Positions 31,781-44,394 of a DNA stretch of 64,000 nucleotides are shown in pieces. The stretch lies in the NCBI RefSeq assembly GCF_019175385.1, contig NC_083338.1, positions 62,156,884 through 62,220,883 of the forward strand. Direction: 5' to 3'. The DNA comes from Lycium barbarum (lineage: Eukaryota > Streptophyta > Magnoliopsida > Solanales > Solanaceae). Under the pieces are notes generated by a model. The model ran no database searches. It saw only the letters and a list, made by a program, of their open reading frames with translations, and was not told where the DNA came from. Both the position numbers and the translations under genes were made by a program. The stretch's first letter is position 1; every line of letters begins with the position of its first letter.

Positions 31781-34700
31781 TGTCACGACCCAAACCCCGT
31801 GGGCCGCGACTGGTACCCTAACTGGGTACCCATACGTACCTACCCGGTCGAATTCGAATCATACAGATTTTTTTTTTTTAAAACAGAAGTTACAAAAGTA
31901 GGCCGATACAACTACGGCACGCGCGCAAACATATATATATCTGGACATACAGAAACATGTCGATAAGGCTAACATACAGACGAAACCCGTAACCCACACA
32001 TCTATCTACAGGCCTCTACAGACATACAGAGTCATATGACGGGACAGGGCCTCGCCGTACCCAGAATATCCATACATACAGAGTATACAGAAGACAGGAG
32101 ATATATACCAAAAATATACGCTCCGGATCAAAGGAGCTCTTCAAAACAGCTGAATCAGAAACCTACGCTGGCGGCGTATCACCTGGTGCGTCGGTACCTG
32201 CGGGCATGTAGCGCAGCCCCCGAAGAACGGGGGTCAGTACGAAAAATGTACCGAGTATGTAAAGCAGAACATAACAGATATAAACATAGTCCGAACCGGA
32301 GTCACAGAAATATACCGAACAGAACCATAAATCAGACTGACGGACAGTGTCATGATCCAGACAGACATACAGAACCGTGTGCCATACAAATAAACAGAAT
32401 TATGGTTCGGACAGACAAACGGAATCATAATACGGACAGACGAGCAGAATCAGAATCCATACGGACATACAGAATCAGAATCCATACGGACATACAGACG
32501 TAGTCGTCTTTCAGACGGACAGACAGAAGTATGTCGGACAGAATTATGCATTCAGAGTAGTACAGAGTCATACAGAATCATACAGAGGCATGTGCTTATA
32601 TAAATATAGATAGCACACGCATACATTCATACAGATCCCGGCCCTGTCTGGGGGCGCGGTAACAGAACCCGGCCCTCTTAGTACGGGACGCGGTGGACAG
32701 ACAGAATCAGATCAGATCATATGCTATCCTGGCCGCCATCCCCATACACAGTTCATAATATCATACAGACATACAGATCCCGGCCCGCACGCCGAGGGAA
32801 GCGGTGAACAATGCAGAGGAATATGCACGATAACAGAACCTGGCCCGGGACGCAGTGAAGGAATGCATTGAGACAGACACGAACCGATAAATGAGAAACT
32901 ACTTACATACAGACTCAACATACAGACTCAATCAAACTGAAGGGTGCCAAACGGCGAGTCAAAATCAGAGTATCCAGATAGTATGCATAGTACGCGCCTA
33001 TATCCTATTTGGGAAGGCACGACAGATTATTAGCAGAATCAGATTCTCAGATGTTCAGAAATCATTTTGTAAGAATTGCATAAAAATAGTTGTATCATAA
33101 TCAAAATAATAGTTCAATTGTTTTCTGAGAAAATCGGACAAAAGGGAAGTATTTAAAGTATTACAGAAGATATCGGGCCTTGTGGGCCCGCCTCGGACCA
33201 ACTCGAGGCAACATATGTAAATTATCGCTAATAGACCTTATGAGGTCATCCATAATCGTTTGGAAGTGTTCCGACTCCGTTTAGGGAGGTTTTGTACAAA
33301 AACTCACTTTAAAGGCAATTTGCAAGAAAATAGCTTCAAATGAATTGAAGGAATTGGAGCGGTTTTCCGTCTCGAATTCCGGGGAACGAAGTCGTACTTA
33401 AGGCTCGCGGCCGAGCCTATCACATCCAGAACATGCCTAAGAACAAAGGGAAAGGCTTCACATACCTCGATAGCGCCTCACGCTCGCTTGGCGTCGATCC
33501 CAAGTTCGTCCAAAATCTAGAAATGGTCAAGTTTACCATTTGTTAGTTTCAACTTTTCCATAGTGCAAACTTAACACATACTTGCCTACCGAAATTTCGG
33601 CAGCATTTCCTCTGTATATATGACATCCCCAAAAGTTAAACACAGCCAAACAATCAACACAACCCAACAACAATATTCATAATAACGACAAGTAGCTCAA
33701 AATACATAATAAGGCACAATTTGCCAACTTTCCGTCATAACTTAATATTTTCCGTTCCGACCTTACACTTCCAAACCAAACTTATTATTTTGATGTTCAT
33801 TACCCATCAAATTCATTACAACACGATTTGGAGGCGTATCATACCATTCTCACAAGATATACATAAGATATGCAAACTTACAAACTTTCCGTCAAAGCCA
33901 CAATTTATCCAATTCTCCTAACCTTCAACATACAAGTTCATTATACAATTCCATCTTCCAAATTCATCAACAATAATCATAATTTGCCTCTTGATACATT
34001 CATTTCCATTTTTACATAAATCATAACAAAGTTGCATACTTTCCTACAACAACTTGATAACCATTTTTCCATAGCAACAAGAATCATTATCCTTTCATTC
34101 ACTTCACAATAACACAATTGGCATACTAACGGAATTTGATTAACATTCCATTGTTAGCATGACACCACACGGCCATACACTAATTTTTCCAACTTTCACT
34201 AATTCATTCAACTTTCACTTCTAATACAATTTCTTCCATAACTACAACAAGATTTCAACAAAAATTCAACTCATCACAAGTATACAACACACACACACAC
34301 ACGGTCAAAACCTCCCACACGGCCAACACATATTCACACACATAACACACAAGTTTCATACTTCTTACTCAATTCCACACTCTACAACATGCATACACCT
34401 TCCATAACATAACAAAGGCATGAAATTCTTACCTTTTTCTTCAAATTCTTCACTTGGAGGATAAAATTGTTTTCTTGCCACAATACTTATATTAACTTGT
34501 AGAGAACCTTGAGCTTAGTACTAATATCACAAGACTTGGATTTTTAAATCAAAGATTTGGCTCCCAAAATTTTTCTTTCTTTTCTCTCTTCTTTTCTCCT
34601 CAAACCCGAAACCCTCTTATCTTTTTTTTTCTTGCTTGCTCTTTATTTTTTTCTTGAATGTTCCAAAGATGAACATTGGTCCAAGTATATACCCTTCATG

Positions 34701-35006
34701 TTAATTAGTCATGTGACTAATCACATGACCAATATACATGGTCTTGGGCCAACCATGGCCGGTTGGGCCTCCCAATTGGGCCTTAGTTCTCTTATTTTTT
34801 TTTGAGTCCAAATTGGTGGCTACATATTGTAATTCATGGGGAAAGTTTCCAAAATTCCAATTTTTCCCTTGGCCTCCTTCCGTAATTCCACACCAACGTA
34901 TTCATAACTTACACATTCATACCAAGAAATGTCCAATAGCGGCCTTATTCATCACAAGTCCATTTATCTTGAATCTTTCGAATAAACAAAAATGTCGGAT
35001 GTAACA
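31781..35006 (-). repeat. Solo LTR C (3226 bp), nested in LTR A
   Basis: TGTCACGACCC at 31781 to GGATGTAACA at 35006, with CTACT at 31776-31780 and 35007-35011 as target duplication. No gag-pol inside. Family differs from A/B: its U3 starts TGTTACATCC. It still has the hairpin module (32198-32253), donor-like AAGGTAAGA (GT at 34431-34432), a TATA-like GTATATAC on the minus strand (about 34686-34693) and two overlapping palindromes just upstream of it (34704-34729). Internal 24-bp repeats with AGAATCAGAATCC at about 32445-32492. A (CA)n run near 34290. Confidence 0.88.
32198..32253 (-). other. R-U5 triple-hairpin module, copy 5 (LTR C)
   Basis: H1 CGGTAC/GTACTG (one G-U), H2 CCCCC/GGGGG, H3 CTGCG/CGCAG; 56 nt. 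Confidence 0.75.
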
Positions 35007-35011
35007 CTACT

Positions 35012-35566
35012 ACTTTCTCCATATCATATATCAACTCCCAAACATCCATAACAACATTCACAATATAACAAGCAACAATCATCATTCATCTACATTATCC
35101 ACATTTCACAATTTCACTTCGATTCCTCCATAATTGTGGTTATAGTTCACTATTGCGTTTTCTTACATATAATACTTACCCCATGTTCTAAAGGTCATTT
35201 ATAGTGTACTTATAATCACCACATATCAATATTCATGATTCACTCCAAACTACTACTCAAAATGGCATTATTCTCTTATTCATGACCCATTTTCTATATC
35301 CTTTTACAATCCAAGTGTTTCAACTTTTCACTACCTTAAACAACATGAAACTACCATGAAACTTACCTTAGATTGTGTAGTAATAAGCCTTGAGTTGAAA
35401 TACTTCTCTTGCACCAAAACCCTAGTTCACTTCCATTGATATTCCTTGGCTTGGATGAACTTTAATGTGTTTCTTACACTTGATTCACTTAGTTGATGTA
35501 GTTTATCACTAATATTTCTTGAATTCTTGTGGGAGAAGTGTTCTAGAGAGTTCTAGAGAGAAGGGG
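35012..35566 (-). repeat. Solo LTR A, segment 2
   Basis: Continues A after LTR C; contains the donor-like AAGGTAAG (GT at 35365-35366). Ends with AGGGG (35562-35566), the target duplication of LTR B. Confidence 0.88.
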
Positions 35567-35739
35567 TGTCACGACCCGACTAGGGGCCGCGACGGGTACT
35601 CGGGGCTGACCACCGAGCACCGCTCGTTCTATTATCAATCTTACTCATTTAATGCTCTATTTTATATTCAAATCATAGGAAAATCATCTTTCATGTGAAA
35701 CATACACACTTTCGTATACATTGGCCTTTCGGCTATCAA

Positions 35740-35743
<4 letters not shown>

Positions 35744-35815
<72 letters not shown>
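35744..35815. repeat. (AT)36 microsatellite
   Basis: Uninterrupted AT dinucleotide run inside LTR B; the matching place in LTR A (about 30149-30163) has a much shorter run. Confidence 0.97.
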
Positions 35816-35817
<2 letters not shown>

Positions 35818-36037
35818 ATAATAGCAACTTCGTGAGGCCATATAACCCACACTGCGTATCTACGAGCCTCTACTGGAGTGCTAGACATATGGACGGGATA
35901 AGGCCCCGTCGTGCCCAAAATACATATACATATATGTATACACAAAAGGATAAACCTCGTTAGCACCTCCGGAATAATGGAGTGCTCCTGAAAATCTGCT
36001 GGTAGCTCCTATAGGTCTGCGCCGTCCCCCTGTCTAC

Positions 36038-36094
36038 CTGTGGGCATGAACACAGCGTCCAAAGAAAACGGACGCCAGTACGAATATTGTACTG
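36038..36094 (-). other. R-U5 triple-hairpin module, copy 6 (LTR B)
   Basis: H2 is lengthened to GCGTCC/GGACGC; H3 CTGTG/CACAG. All stems perfect. Confidence 0.75.
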
Positions 36095-36920
36095 AGTATG
36101 TAAGGTATGAAAGCAATAAACATAATAGAGAAATCATAAGTCATAAGGTGAAGGTAAAACCTGCGCGACCTTTAAGGGCGAACACATTTCATACATATCT
36201 CATATATACATAATCGTCATATATGAATCATCATAGCGTATACATCATTATGTCATATAATTCATCGTCGTAGTACCGTATCTGCTCATACACATAAAAC
36301 ATTATCCATATTCGGCCACGTAGGGCTCGACAATATCCGTATTCGGCCACGTAGTGGCTCGACAGTATCACATACACAATATCCGTATTCAGCTACGTAG
36401 TGGCTCGACAATATCACATACATATCTTCCATATTCGGCCACGTAGTGGCTCAACCATATTACATACATCATAACATGGATCGGTATATCTCATCATCAT
36501 CATTGTCATCACATACATCTCATAAGCGTATCATGACCTTTCATTAATGCATACATCTAGATTTAAAGACAATCTATGAAAACCACATCATATTCATAGC
36601 ATTGACTTCGTATGAATATTGTAGGATAGACTTCATAATCTCTAGGTTTAAGCTCAACATTACCACTATCGTTTATGTAGCATATCTCTTACCTTTATCT
36701 CATATGAAATCCTCTATGAACATAGACTCGTAACTTTGCGGAACATTGGTCATAGGACATGCATTAAGGCTCATGGACAATCTATAACAATGTCGGGGTG
36801 ACATAAGGTCGAGAACCCCCGAGTTCATTATGGAGCATTCATAAGCATTATGCCTCACCTTGAAGGAATTAGCATATAAGGTGAGTGTAGTCAATGAACA
36901 ATATCAATGGATCGTAAAAT

Positions 36921-39900
36921 TGTCACGACCCAACCCCGTAGGCCGTGACTGGTGCCCGACTTGGACACCCGTATACATATTCTTAGCTATATGTTCATTT
37001 CACAACAAACTCATTATGGATCTTATAACGACCAAACCATGGTCTCAAAACTGTCACGTAATCAATACATATAAAGGCAAGCCGACAAGGCTGCTACCAC
37101 AATAGAATAAGCATACTGATAACACACACACAACTGATCACGTCTGAATATGACCCACACACATGTCCACAGACCTCTAAGAGTTCCAACAGTAAAATAT
37201 GACGGGACAGGGCCCCGTCGTACCCATAGTCAACATATGCATATATTTAGATCAGAAAGGATCTATACCAAATCTGGGCTCCGGAACAACGGAACTCTCC
37301 AAAATAGCAGAAGGGAAATCCTAAGCTGACGGATCACCAAAGCGAGTATCTGCACCTGCGGGCATGAAACGCAGCCCCCCGAAGAAAGGGGGTCAGTACG
37401 GAATATGTACTGAGCATGTAAAGTATGAAATACAGTAAACAGGATCATAACTGAAATAAGAGTACAGAAAATGAGTATCATAATCAGAATACCAAATACT
37501 CGCTTTCGAAACATAAATCATGCACATTAATATCATATATCATATCCGGCCCCATTATGGGACTCGGTGAACATGGTCGCCACCCCGTCTCTGGCGCCAT
37601 AACACAGCATACTCCAGAATATAATATAACTCCGTAACACAGCATAACTCCGTAACACAGCATAACACCATAACACAGCATAACACCATAACACAGCATA
37701 ACACCATAATATATATACCGTACCGTCCCCTTTTACTGAGGGACGCGGTGAACAATGCAGTGAGACTGTGCACGATAACATACCCGGCCCGGGACTCGGT
37801 GAAAGATATATTGAGATATGCACGAGCATAGTAGTGAGGAACTATATGCAATTTAAAACATTTTAAGGACTCAATAGGATAGTCAACACGAACCATCGTT
37901 CGCAATTTCAAATAATAATCATATCATATACCTTTCGGATGTCCCTGTGGATTATATCAAAATGGAACTTTGAAATCATATGTACATATCAGTATATACG
38001 AAGCAAAACATAAATTATGTGAATCAAGATCAATAGCCATCCTAGTGGCTCTAGGAGTAGGAGTTTCCTTTGGAATCGTATATATATCGTGTATTCATTT
38101 CACAACGATCATGCCAAAAAGAAAGAAGAGTTAGCTTCACATACCTTTAGCGCTTATTCGCCACACAATATGTATACGCTACCCAATAATACTTCAACCT
38201 ATATTAAGACGCCAACAACTACGATTAAGCTACGGGGAGATTCAAAACGTATTCTAGCGTTAGTAACTCATTTCTAGATGTTTAGTCGATGTTTTCTCTT
38301 ATATCCAAACCAACTACATACAACCAATCCAACATCAATAATTATATGTTCAATACCAATCCGGGCAGCCCACACAATATTCCAAACAGCCCACATTCAC
38401 AACATGCAATAACGATTCACATACGGCTACTACGTTCTCAAGTTACTCCTAATTGTTCGTAGCCTTAACGTTTTCATGTAACAACTTTACAACAGCCCAA
38501 ACACTATGAAAACATGATGTATACTCTTAACTATAATTAGTTTTTCCAACTTAATGAAAACACAAGTCCAAAACAGTCCCTAACCAACAACACATCCAAA
38601 ACAGTCCCTAACCGACAACATAACAATGTTCGGAATTCTTGCAAACGTTTACGAACATATTAAGCAAACCACATACGATTCTTACACATTATTTCATGTC
38701 TTCTTTTCATATAATTTCAGTAGGTTATGACCAGCAATCCACACGACAAGTACAACATCAATTCATACGCAACTAAGCTACATCGTCATCTCTATAATCC
38801 TTACAACAACTCACAAACGACTTTAGTTTCAACTCCAACCATTAAACACCTTCATTTCCATCATAAAATTCATGACAATAACAATCAAAATATCAAGTAA
38901 AATCAGTTCACTAACTTCTTACAAAAACAGTCCACTACACGACTACACCATGCTTCAACATCACTCACATAAAATCATAGATTCAATTATTTTCATACTA
39001 ACACAACTTCACCTTTAACCTTCCAATTCTTTTCATTCTTTTTACCATGCAATCTATGATAGTAACAACCATAATTACTAAAGAAAATCAGTCCAACCAT
39101 TTCACCCAAAACAGTCCCCACGGCCACAACATCATTCCAACACCAACATTCATGATTTTATGCATGTAATTCATGTTCACCAAGTTACTACCATACTTCA
39201 ACATCAACATATATAACTCCATGGTTACTATCATGTTCCAACATCAACACACATCATTTCATGCATACAACTTATATTTACACATCTACATCACCCTTAA
39301 TACATGAAAAGAATGTTAGATCTTACCTTGACAACTTGACTTCTCAACTTGGCTAGAGTTTGTGAATTGAAATGAAAATGGTCCTTGTTTCTCCAATGAC
39401 TATCTTCACGTTTCTAGGGACCTTCTAAAGGGTTGAAACACCTTGGAAAATAATTTTTGTATCAAGACTCAAGGAGCTAATTTTCAGCCCTCTTGGCCGA
39501 ATGCTTTCTCTCTCCCTCTCTAGGGTTTTCTAGTTTTCTTTCTTTGTGTTGTGAAGTTGAAATGAATGTAATGGATGATTTCTTAGTCATTATTTGGTTA
39601 ACTATGATGCCTACAAGTTGGGCACATGCTCCACTCATGACCTTGAGTCACTCTATTAACTTTACACTTAAATTTCTATTTCTTTTCTTCACACTTTTGG
39701 CTAGTGTGTTGGTCGAGCACCTCCCTTTGTTTCCTTTCTTCTTTCTTTTCAATTTTTTACAAGACAATTGCATGTGTGGTGGATGATTCACACACTAACC
39801 TTTGTCCATTGTAATCATACAAGATGAATGGTCAATATTTAAATATGAAATGATTCCTCCAACATGTTATGTCTTCATAAAATAATGCATGCCTTCATTA

Positions 39901-40299
39901 TTCAATTGCATGCTTCAACTTTTTCTCCTCCAATTTTCAGCCATCTTGGCCGAATATTACATGTATATTTCTTCCAATTTAATTGTCCACAATATAATGA
40001 AAGTGTAGTGGATGAATCAACATTAAATGTATATGTGTATGTCTTCCATAATAGTCTTGTTTTAGATGACTTTGAGTCATCTTTTGTGTATTGCACGTTG
40101 GTGTTCCTTCTTGGTTCATGGTTGTCACAAAATTTTAACTAACACCACAATTAAGTAGTTCCTAATCTCCAATAACATTTTTATACTAAGTGAAATATTT
40201 TAACCGGTTAGTTCTAGTTTAGAAATTAAAAATCCGAGGTTTCTATCTCACGTCGATTCCTTCGTGAATAACTCGACGTATAAAATACGGGGTCTAACA
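36921..40299 (-). repeat. Solo LTR D (3379 bp), nested in LTR B
   Basis: TGTCACGACCC at 36921 to GGTCTAACA at 40299; flanks AAAAT and AATAT match at four of five positions, a decayed or shifted target duplication. No internal coding region. Same family as 3970-5432. Contains the hairpin module (37356-37412), a short array of about 19-bp units with TAACACAGCATAAC (about 37597-37710) and a donor-like AAGGTAAGA (GT at 39325-39326). 38300-39300 is AC-rich, low-complexity LTR sequence. I see no ACGG/CCGT palindrome cluster in its U3. Confidence 0.85.
37356..37412 (-). other. R-U5 triple-hairpin module, copy 7 (LTR D)
   Basis: H1 CAGTAC/GTACTG, H2 CCCCC/GGGGG, H3 CTGCG/CGCAG; 57 nt. Confidence 0.75.
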
Positions 40300-41980
40300 A
40301 ATATGGATCATTAGCCTTGTAGAACCATGATATTATAGGCCTTAGTATCTTTAGGCTTAGACTCATCATCGGTATTGTCATGTACGTGACGTATCTCTTT
40401 TCTTTTTCTCGTATGAAGTTCTTTATACTCGTAGATTCATAGTTCGCAATATGTAGGAAAATCATGGAGAGATAGGAGGATTCATACCATACGATTCATG
40501 CCTTGGAAAGAAAGGACTAGCCTGACATACCTTTGTCGTTTACTAATATGTCACTTGCTTGTTCTCCTTTAATGCCCACGTTTCTACCTTCAAGAGAAGT
40601 CGCATTAACATTAGTTAATCGGCTATAAGAACATGTCGCATTTCCTTTGTTTCTACAACCTTTCTCATATTCTACATCAACTCCCAAACACTCACAACAA
40701 CATTCACAATATTGCAATCAACAATCATCATTTATATACATTGACCACAATCCACCATTTCTCTTCAATTTCTCCACAATTATGATTATAGCTCACTATC
40801 GCGTTTTCTCATATATAATACCTATCCCATGTTCTAAATGTCATTTATAACGTTTCTACAATCACAATTCATCAATTATCATGACTCAATCCAAACCTTT
40901 ACTCAACAATGTTACTATTCACACTTTCATGACCCATTTCCTATATCTTTCTACACTCCAAGTGTTTCAACTTTTTCATACCTCAAATAACATGTAAATA
41001 CCATAAAACTTACCTTAGATGGTGTAGGAATAAGCCTTGAGTAGCAATACTCTTCTTGCACCAAAAACCCTAACTCACTTCCTTTGAAATTTCTTGGCTT
41101 GGATGAACTTTAATGTGCTTCTTACACTTAATTTTGTGGGTTTGATGAAGTGGATCTTTAATTTCACTTGGATTCTTGCATATGAAGTGTTTGGAAGGTT
41201 CTAGAGAACTCTTGAGTCGTGGAGGAGGAATGGGAATGAAAAAAAATGAACTTGGGTCTCTTATTTAAAAGCTTGAAATCTGATCCGTCGGGCAATTCTA
41301 CGCCAATTTTGACGGGCCGTCAAAATGGTCCGTAAAACTGCCCAGTTAAATATGGGTTTCTGTGACCGTTTTACGCTGGTCTGTGTCAATTTGACGGACC
41401 GTATAATTATTTTACGGTTCGTCAAAATTTCTACGGGCCGTCAAATGGTCCGTAGAACTTTTCTGCTCAGACAGTCTGTCGTAGAATGGCCATACCTTTT
41501 GATCTCGATATGCTGTGAGGGCCCATGACCTATGGTTGGAAATATCTTTCAATTATCTACATCTTTCATTCTTGGTGTTTTTCCAAATTCCAAACTTGTA
41601 ATAGCGTTTTGGCCCCTCCAAATCAGATCATCCGAAAATGTTCCCTTAAATCACCCTTTTGGATGGCTTATGCCCATATTTGGCTTATGGGTCCTTCTTA
41701 GGCCTTGCTCAATGCTCCATGTACTACTCATATATCTCTTCATATGTCCTTTAACAAACTCCGATGTGTGGGCCCCACTTAGCTTACAGCAACGAGGGCT
41801 TTTCGGTAAGTGACATATGAACCAATTCAACTCATATGGTCTCTAAATGTCATATGTATGCCATTATTACACTCTTATAATATAACCTTTCTCCTTAATC
41901 ATCACATAAATTTGCTCTTCCTCAGGCCCATACTAAGCTGGCTACGACCTAGGTAGCACGAAATTTTCCAAGGTGTAACA
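40300..41980 (-). repeat. Solo LTR B, segment 2 (U3 side)
   Basis: Completes B. Holds the donor-like AAGGTAAG (GT at 41012-41013), a TATA-like box on the minus strand (41261-41270) and a palindrome cluster (about 41285-41480) whose arms read GACGG/CCGTC rather than TACGG/CCGTA. Ends GGTGTAACA at 41980. Confidence 0.88.
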
Positions 41981-41985
41981 AGGGG

Positions 41986-42545
41986 TGTGAAAGGGAAATG
42001 AAATGAACTGAAGCTTGGTCCCTTATTAATAACATAAATCTGTCCCGACCAGTTTCTATGGACCAACATACGGTCCGTATAAATTATACTAACCGTATGT
42101 ATGGTCGTAGATTTGGTCCAGAGAGGGGTGCTAATATGGGCTGATTATACGGTTGAACATACGGCCCGTATGTTTTATACGGCCAGTATGTTTGGCCGTA
42201 TAATGCCCAGTGTTCCGAAGTTCGTTCTCGTCCACTCGTTTGATCTCCAATCCTTATGAAACCTTCTTAACACTTGTTTAACACCTCATTAACAATCTAA
42301 GGGACGTTATACCTCTTCTCCAAAACATCATTAAGTCATCATTAATTTGTTACTCATAAATCCTTTCCGATGTATAACGTATACCTTGCCTTTCTTGGCA
42401 AACATTCTTCTATTACCTCGAATGCCTTCGAAATCTCAATTAGGATCATCCAATGCTATTTATTACTTATTGAAACATCGTATACTTCGTGCCCCTCGTT
42501 AGTCTATCCACTGTGCAACAACGAAAAATTTCCCGAGGTGTAACA
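41986..42545 (-). repeat. Solo LTR A, segment 3 (U3 side)
   Basis: Completes A after the AGGGG duplication (41981-41985). TATA-like box at 42023-42032 (minus strand), palindrome cluster about 42055-42205, reversed TGTTACACCTCGGG terminus at 42545, then CGTGG. Confidence 0.9.
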
Positions 42546-42550
42546 CGTGG

Positions 42551-42570
42551 GGACTTAAAAAGTAAACACA
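42551..42570. repeat. Tandem repeat unit 3, continuation
   Basis: GGACTTAAAAAGTAAACACA resumes unit 3 exactly where LTR A cut it, then is cut again by LTR E. Confidence 0.8.
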
Positions 42571-43510
42571 TGTAACGACCCGTTTGGTCGTTATAGTCTT
42601 TTCGGCATTTTCGCCCATTCCCGAGCATTGATTAGCTCACTTTTGACCTGGGGGGGGGGCCGTTGATATGCTTCCCGAGGTGTCTAGATCGGATTCGGGC
42701 AACTTTTTGGCGAAATTGGGCTTAAGTGCAAAATAGTTGACCCAAAGTTAACTTTTGGGTAAACGGATGTTTTTAGGAAATCCATCAATTTCGAGAGATC
42801 CGGATGGTCATTTAGAACTTTTGTGTGTATCTGGTTCTTTTCCCAATGCACTCAGATGCATTTTGGGACTTGAGTTGGGAAATTGGAATTAAGGTATCGA
42901 GGGTTGATTAGGTCAACGAGACCTCCGTTGGGAATTCTGAGGCCACAAGTGTGTTCGTAGCGTGTTTTTATGTGTTTCTATGTGTACGGTATATGAGCAG
43001 ATGACCTCGGGAATTAGTCAAAAATCGGATCAAATTGTGAAACTTGGGTGAACTTTCTAGTGTCTGGTGCCCACTTTGGCGGCACCAGCACCGTGGCAGC
43101 GGTACCGCTGGAGCGGTCCAAGCCATTTGGGCTTGACTGCTGAGCGGCCCCAGTGTATAATTAATGAAGTGTTAAAAACCTTTAGTCCCTCATTTATTTC
43201 CATTTCAAAATTAGAGCTTTGGGGACTGCTCTTGGAGATATTTGGAGAAAACTCTTGGAGGTAAATCTTGCTAATCCCATTACTATTCAATTAATCCTAA
43301 ACATTATAGATCCCCCTTCTCTTAATAATCTCTTAGTAATGAGAGATGGAAGTAGGTTTGATGAACTTCTCTCTAGGCTTATTAATAGTGAAATTGATGG
43401 GGTTTATGCTAGAATTTGATGAATCTAAGGTTATTAATCACTTATCTTCCATTATTAGAGTTGAATTCTTGAATCAAAGAGCTAGGGTTTATACCCAAAT
43501 TTAGAGGCTT
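42571..43510 (+). repeat. LTR fragment E (U3 side, plus-oriented)
   Basis: Begins TGTAACGACCCG, a plant gypsy LTR start, inside the tandem repeat. It carries GC-rich palindromes at about 43076-43160 (for example CAGCGGTACCGCTG, 43097-43110) followed by a TTAAAAACC TATA-like box near 43171. The rest is uncharacterised, with no coding sequence I recognise. It is cut at 43510 by element 4, so its remainder should lie beyond the window. Confidence 0.6.
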
Positions 43511-44361
43511 TGTCACGATCTAACGGGAGGGCCATGATGGGCACCTGGAGCTAACCCACCGGGCACTTCTCATAATACTTTCACGATCATATTTAGGTGA
43601 GTCATATGGCCTGGTAACAATCTCCACGCATCAATAATTCCATTTCCATCGGCTAAAACACTTTTATATTAACGTCAGCGACTATGCCCATATATATATA
43701 CACAAGTTGACGAGGCTAACAAAATGATATACAACAATATGAGCCGGCAAGGCTAAAAGACATCTAACTATACACAATTATCCACGAGCCTCTAAGAAGA
43801 GTATGAAACATCATCATATAGATGGGACAGGGCCCCGCCATGCCCATGTGTATATACACAAAAGAATAGTACCATCAGCTGCAACTCCGGATCAAATGGA
43901 GCTCCTCTAAGCAATCTCTCGATAAGCAGCCTAAGGATCAAGTCTATCCCTCTGTCCACCTGCGGGCATGACGCAGTGTCCACAAACAAAAGGACATCAG
44001 TATGAATAATGTACTGAATATGTAAGGCATAATCAATAACATAATAGAAGCATGAACGATAACATAAGAAAGAAAAGTTCTGGGATAATAGAGCCATTTA
44101 TACCTCTAGCGACGTTCATCATATTCACTTACCCTTTTGCTAATGGGAACCTTCCATTACATACACTTATACATATAGTAGTATCATACCTAACCATAGA
44201 GGTTCAGTGTCTTACATACCCGACCATGACAAGGTTCGGTGTTATACATACCTGGCCGTACCATGGCTCAGTGTTATCCGTACCCAACTGCAGTGGTGCG
44301 CGCGCAATAGATATCGTACCAGGCCATATAAGCTCGGTGTTCTTAATAGTTATGCTTTGAT

Positions 44362-44394
<33 letters not shown>

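Larger units (their letters stand above)
35567..36920 (-). repeat. Solo LTR B, segment 1
   Basis: Same family as A, nested in it. Flanked by AGGGG (35562-35566 and 41981-41985). About 3.0 kb in two pieces (35567-36920 and 40300-41980). This piece has the U5 hairpin, hairpin module (36038-36094), a 72-bp (AT)n run, and short tandem units carrying TATTCGGCCACGTAG (about 36308-36460). Confidence 0.9.

Noticed and set aside
32036..32503. 155-residue ORF in LTR C
   Set aside because: Antisense to the LTR, low complexity (CAGA-rich repeats) and overlapping the conserved hairpin module; no protein-like features.
35668..35966. ORFs rich in Tyr-Ile repeats on both strands
   Set aside because: Pure translation of an (AT)n microsatellite.
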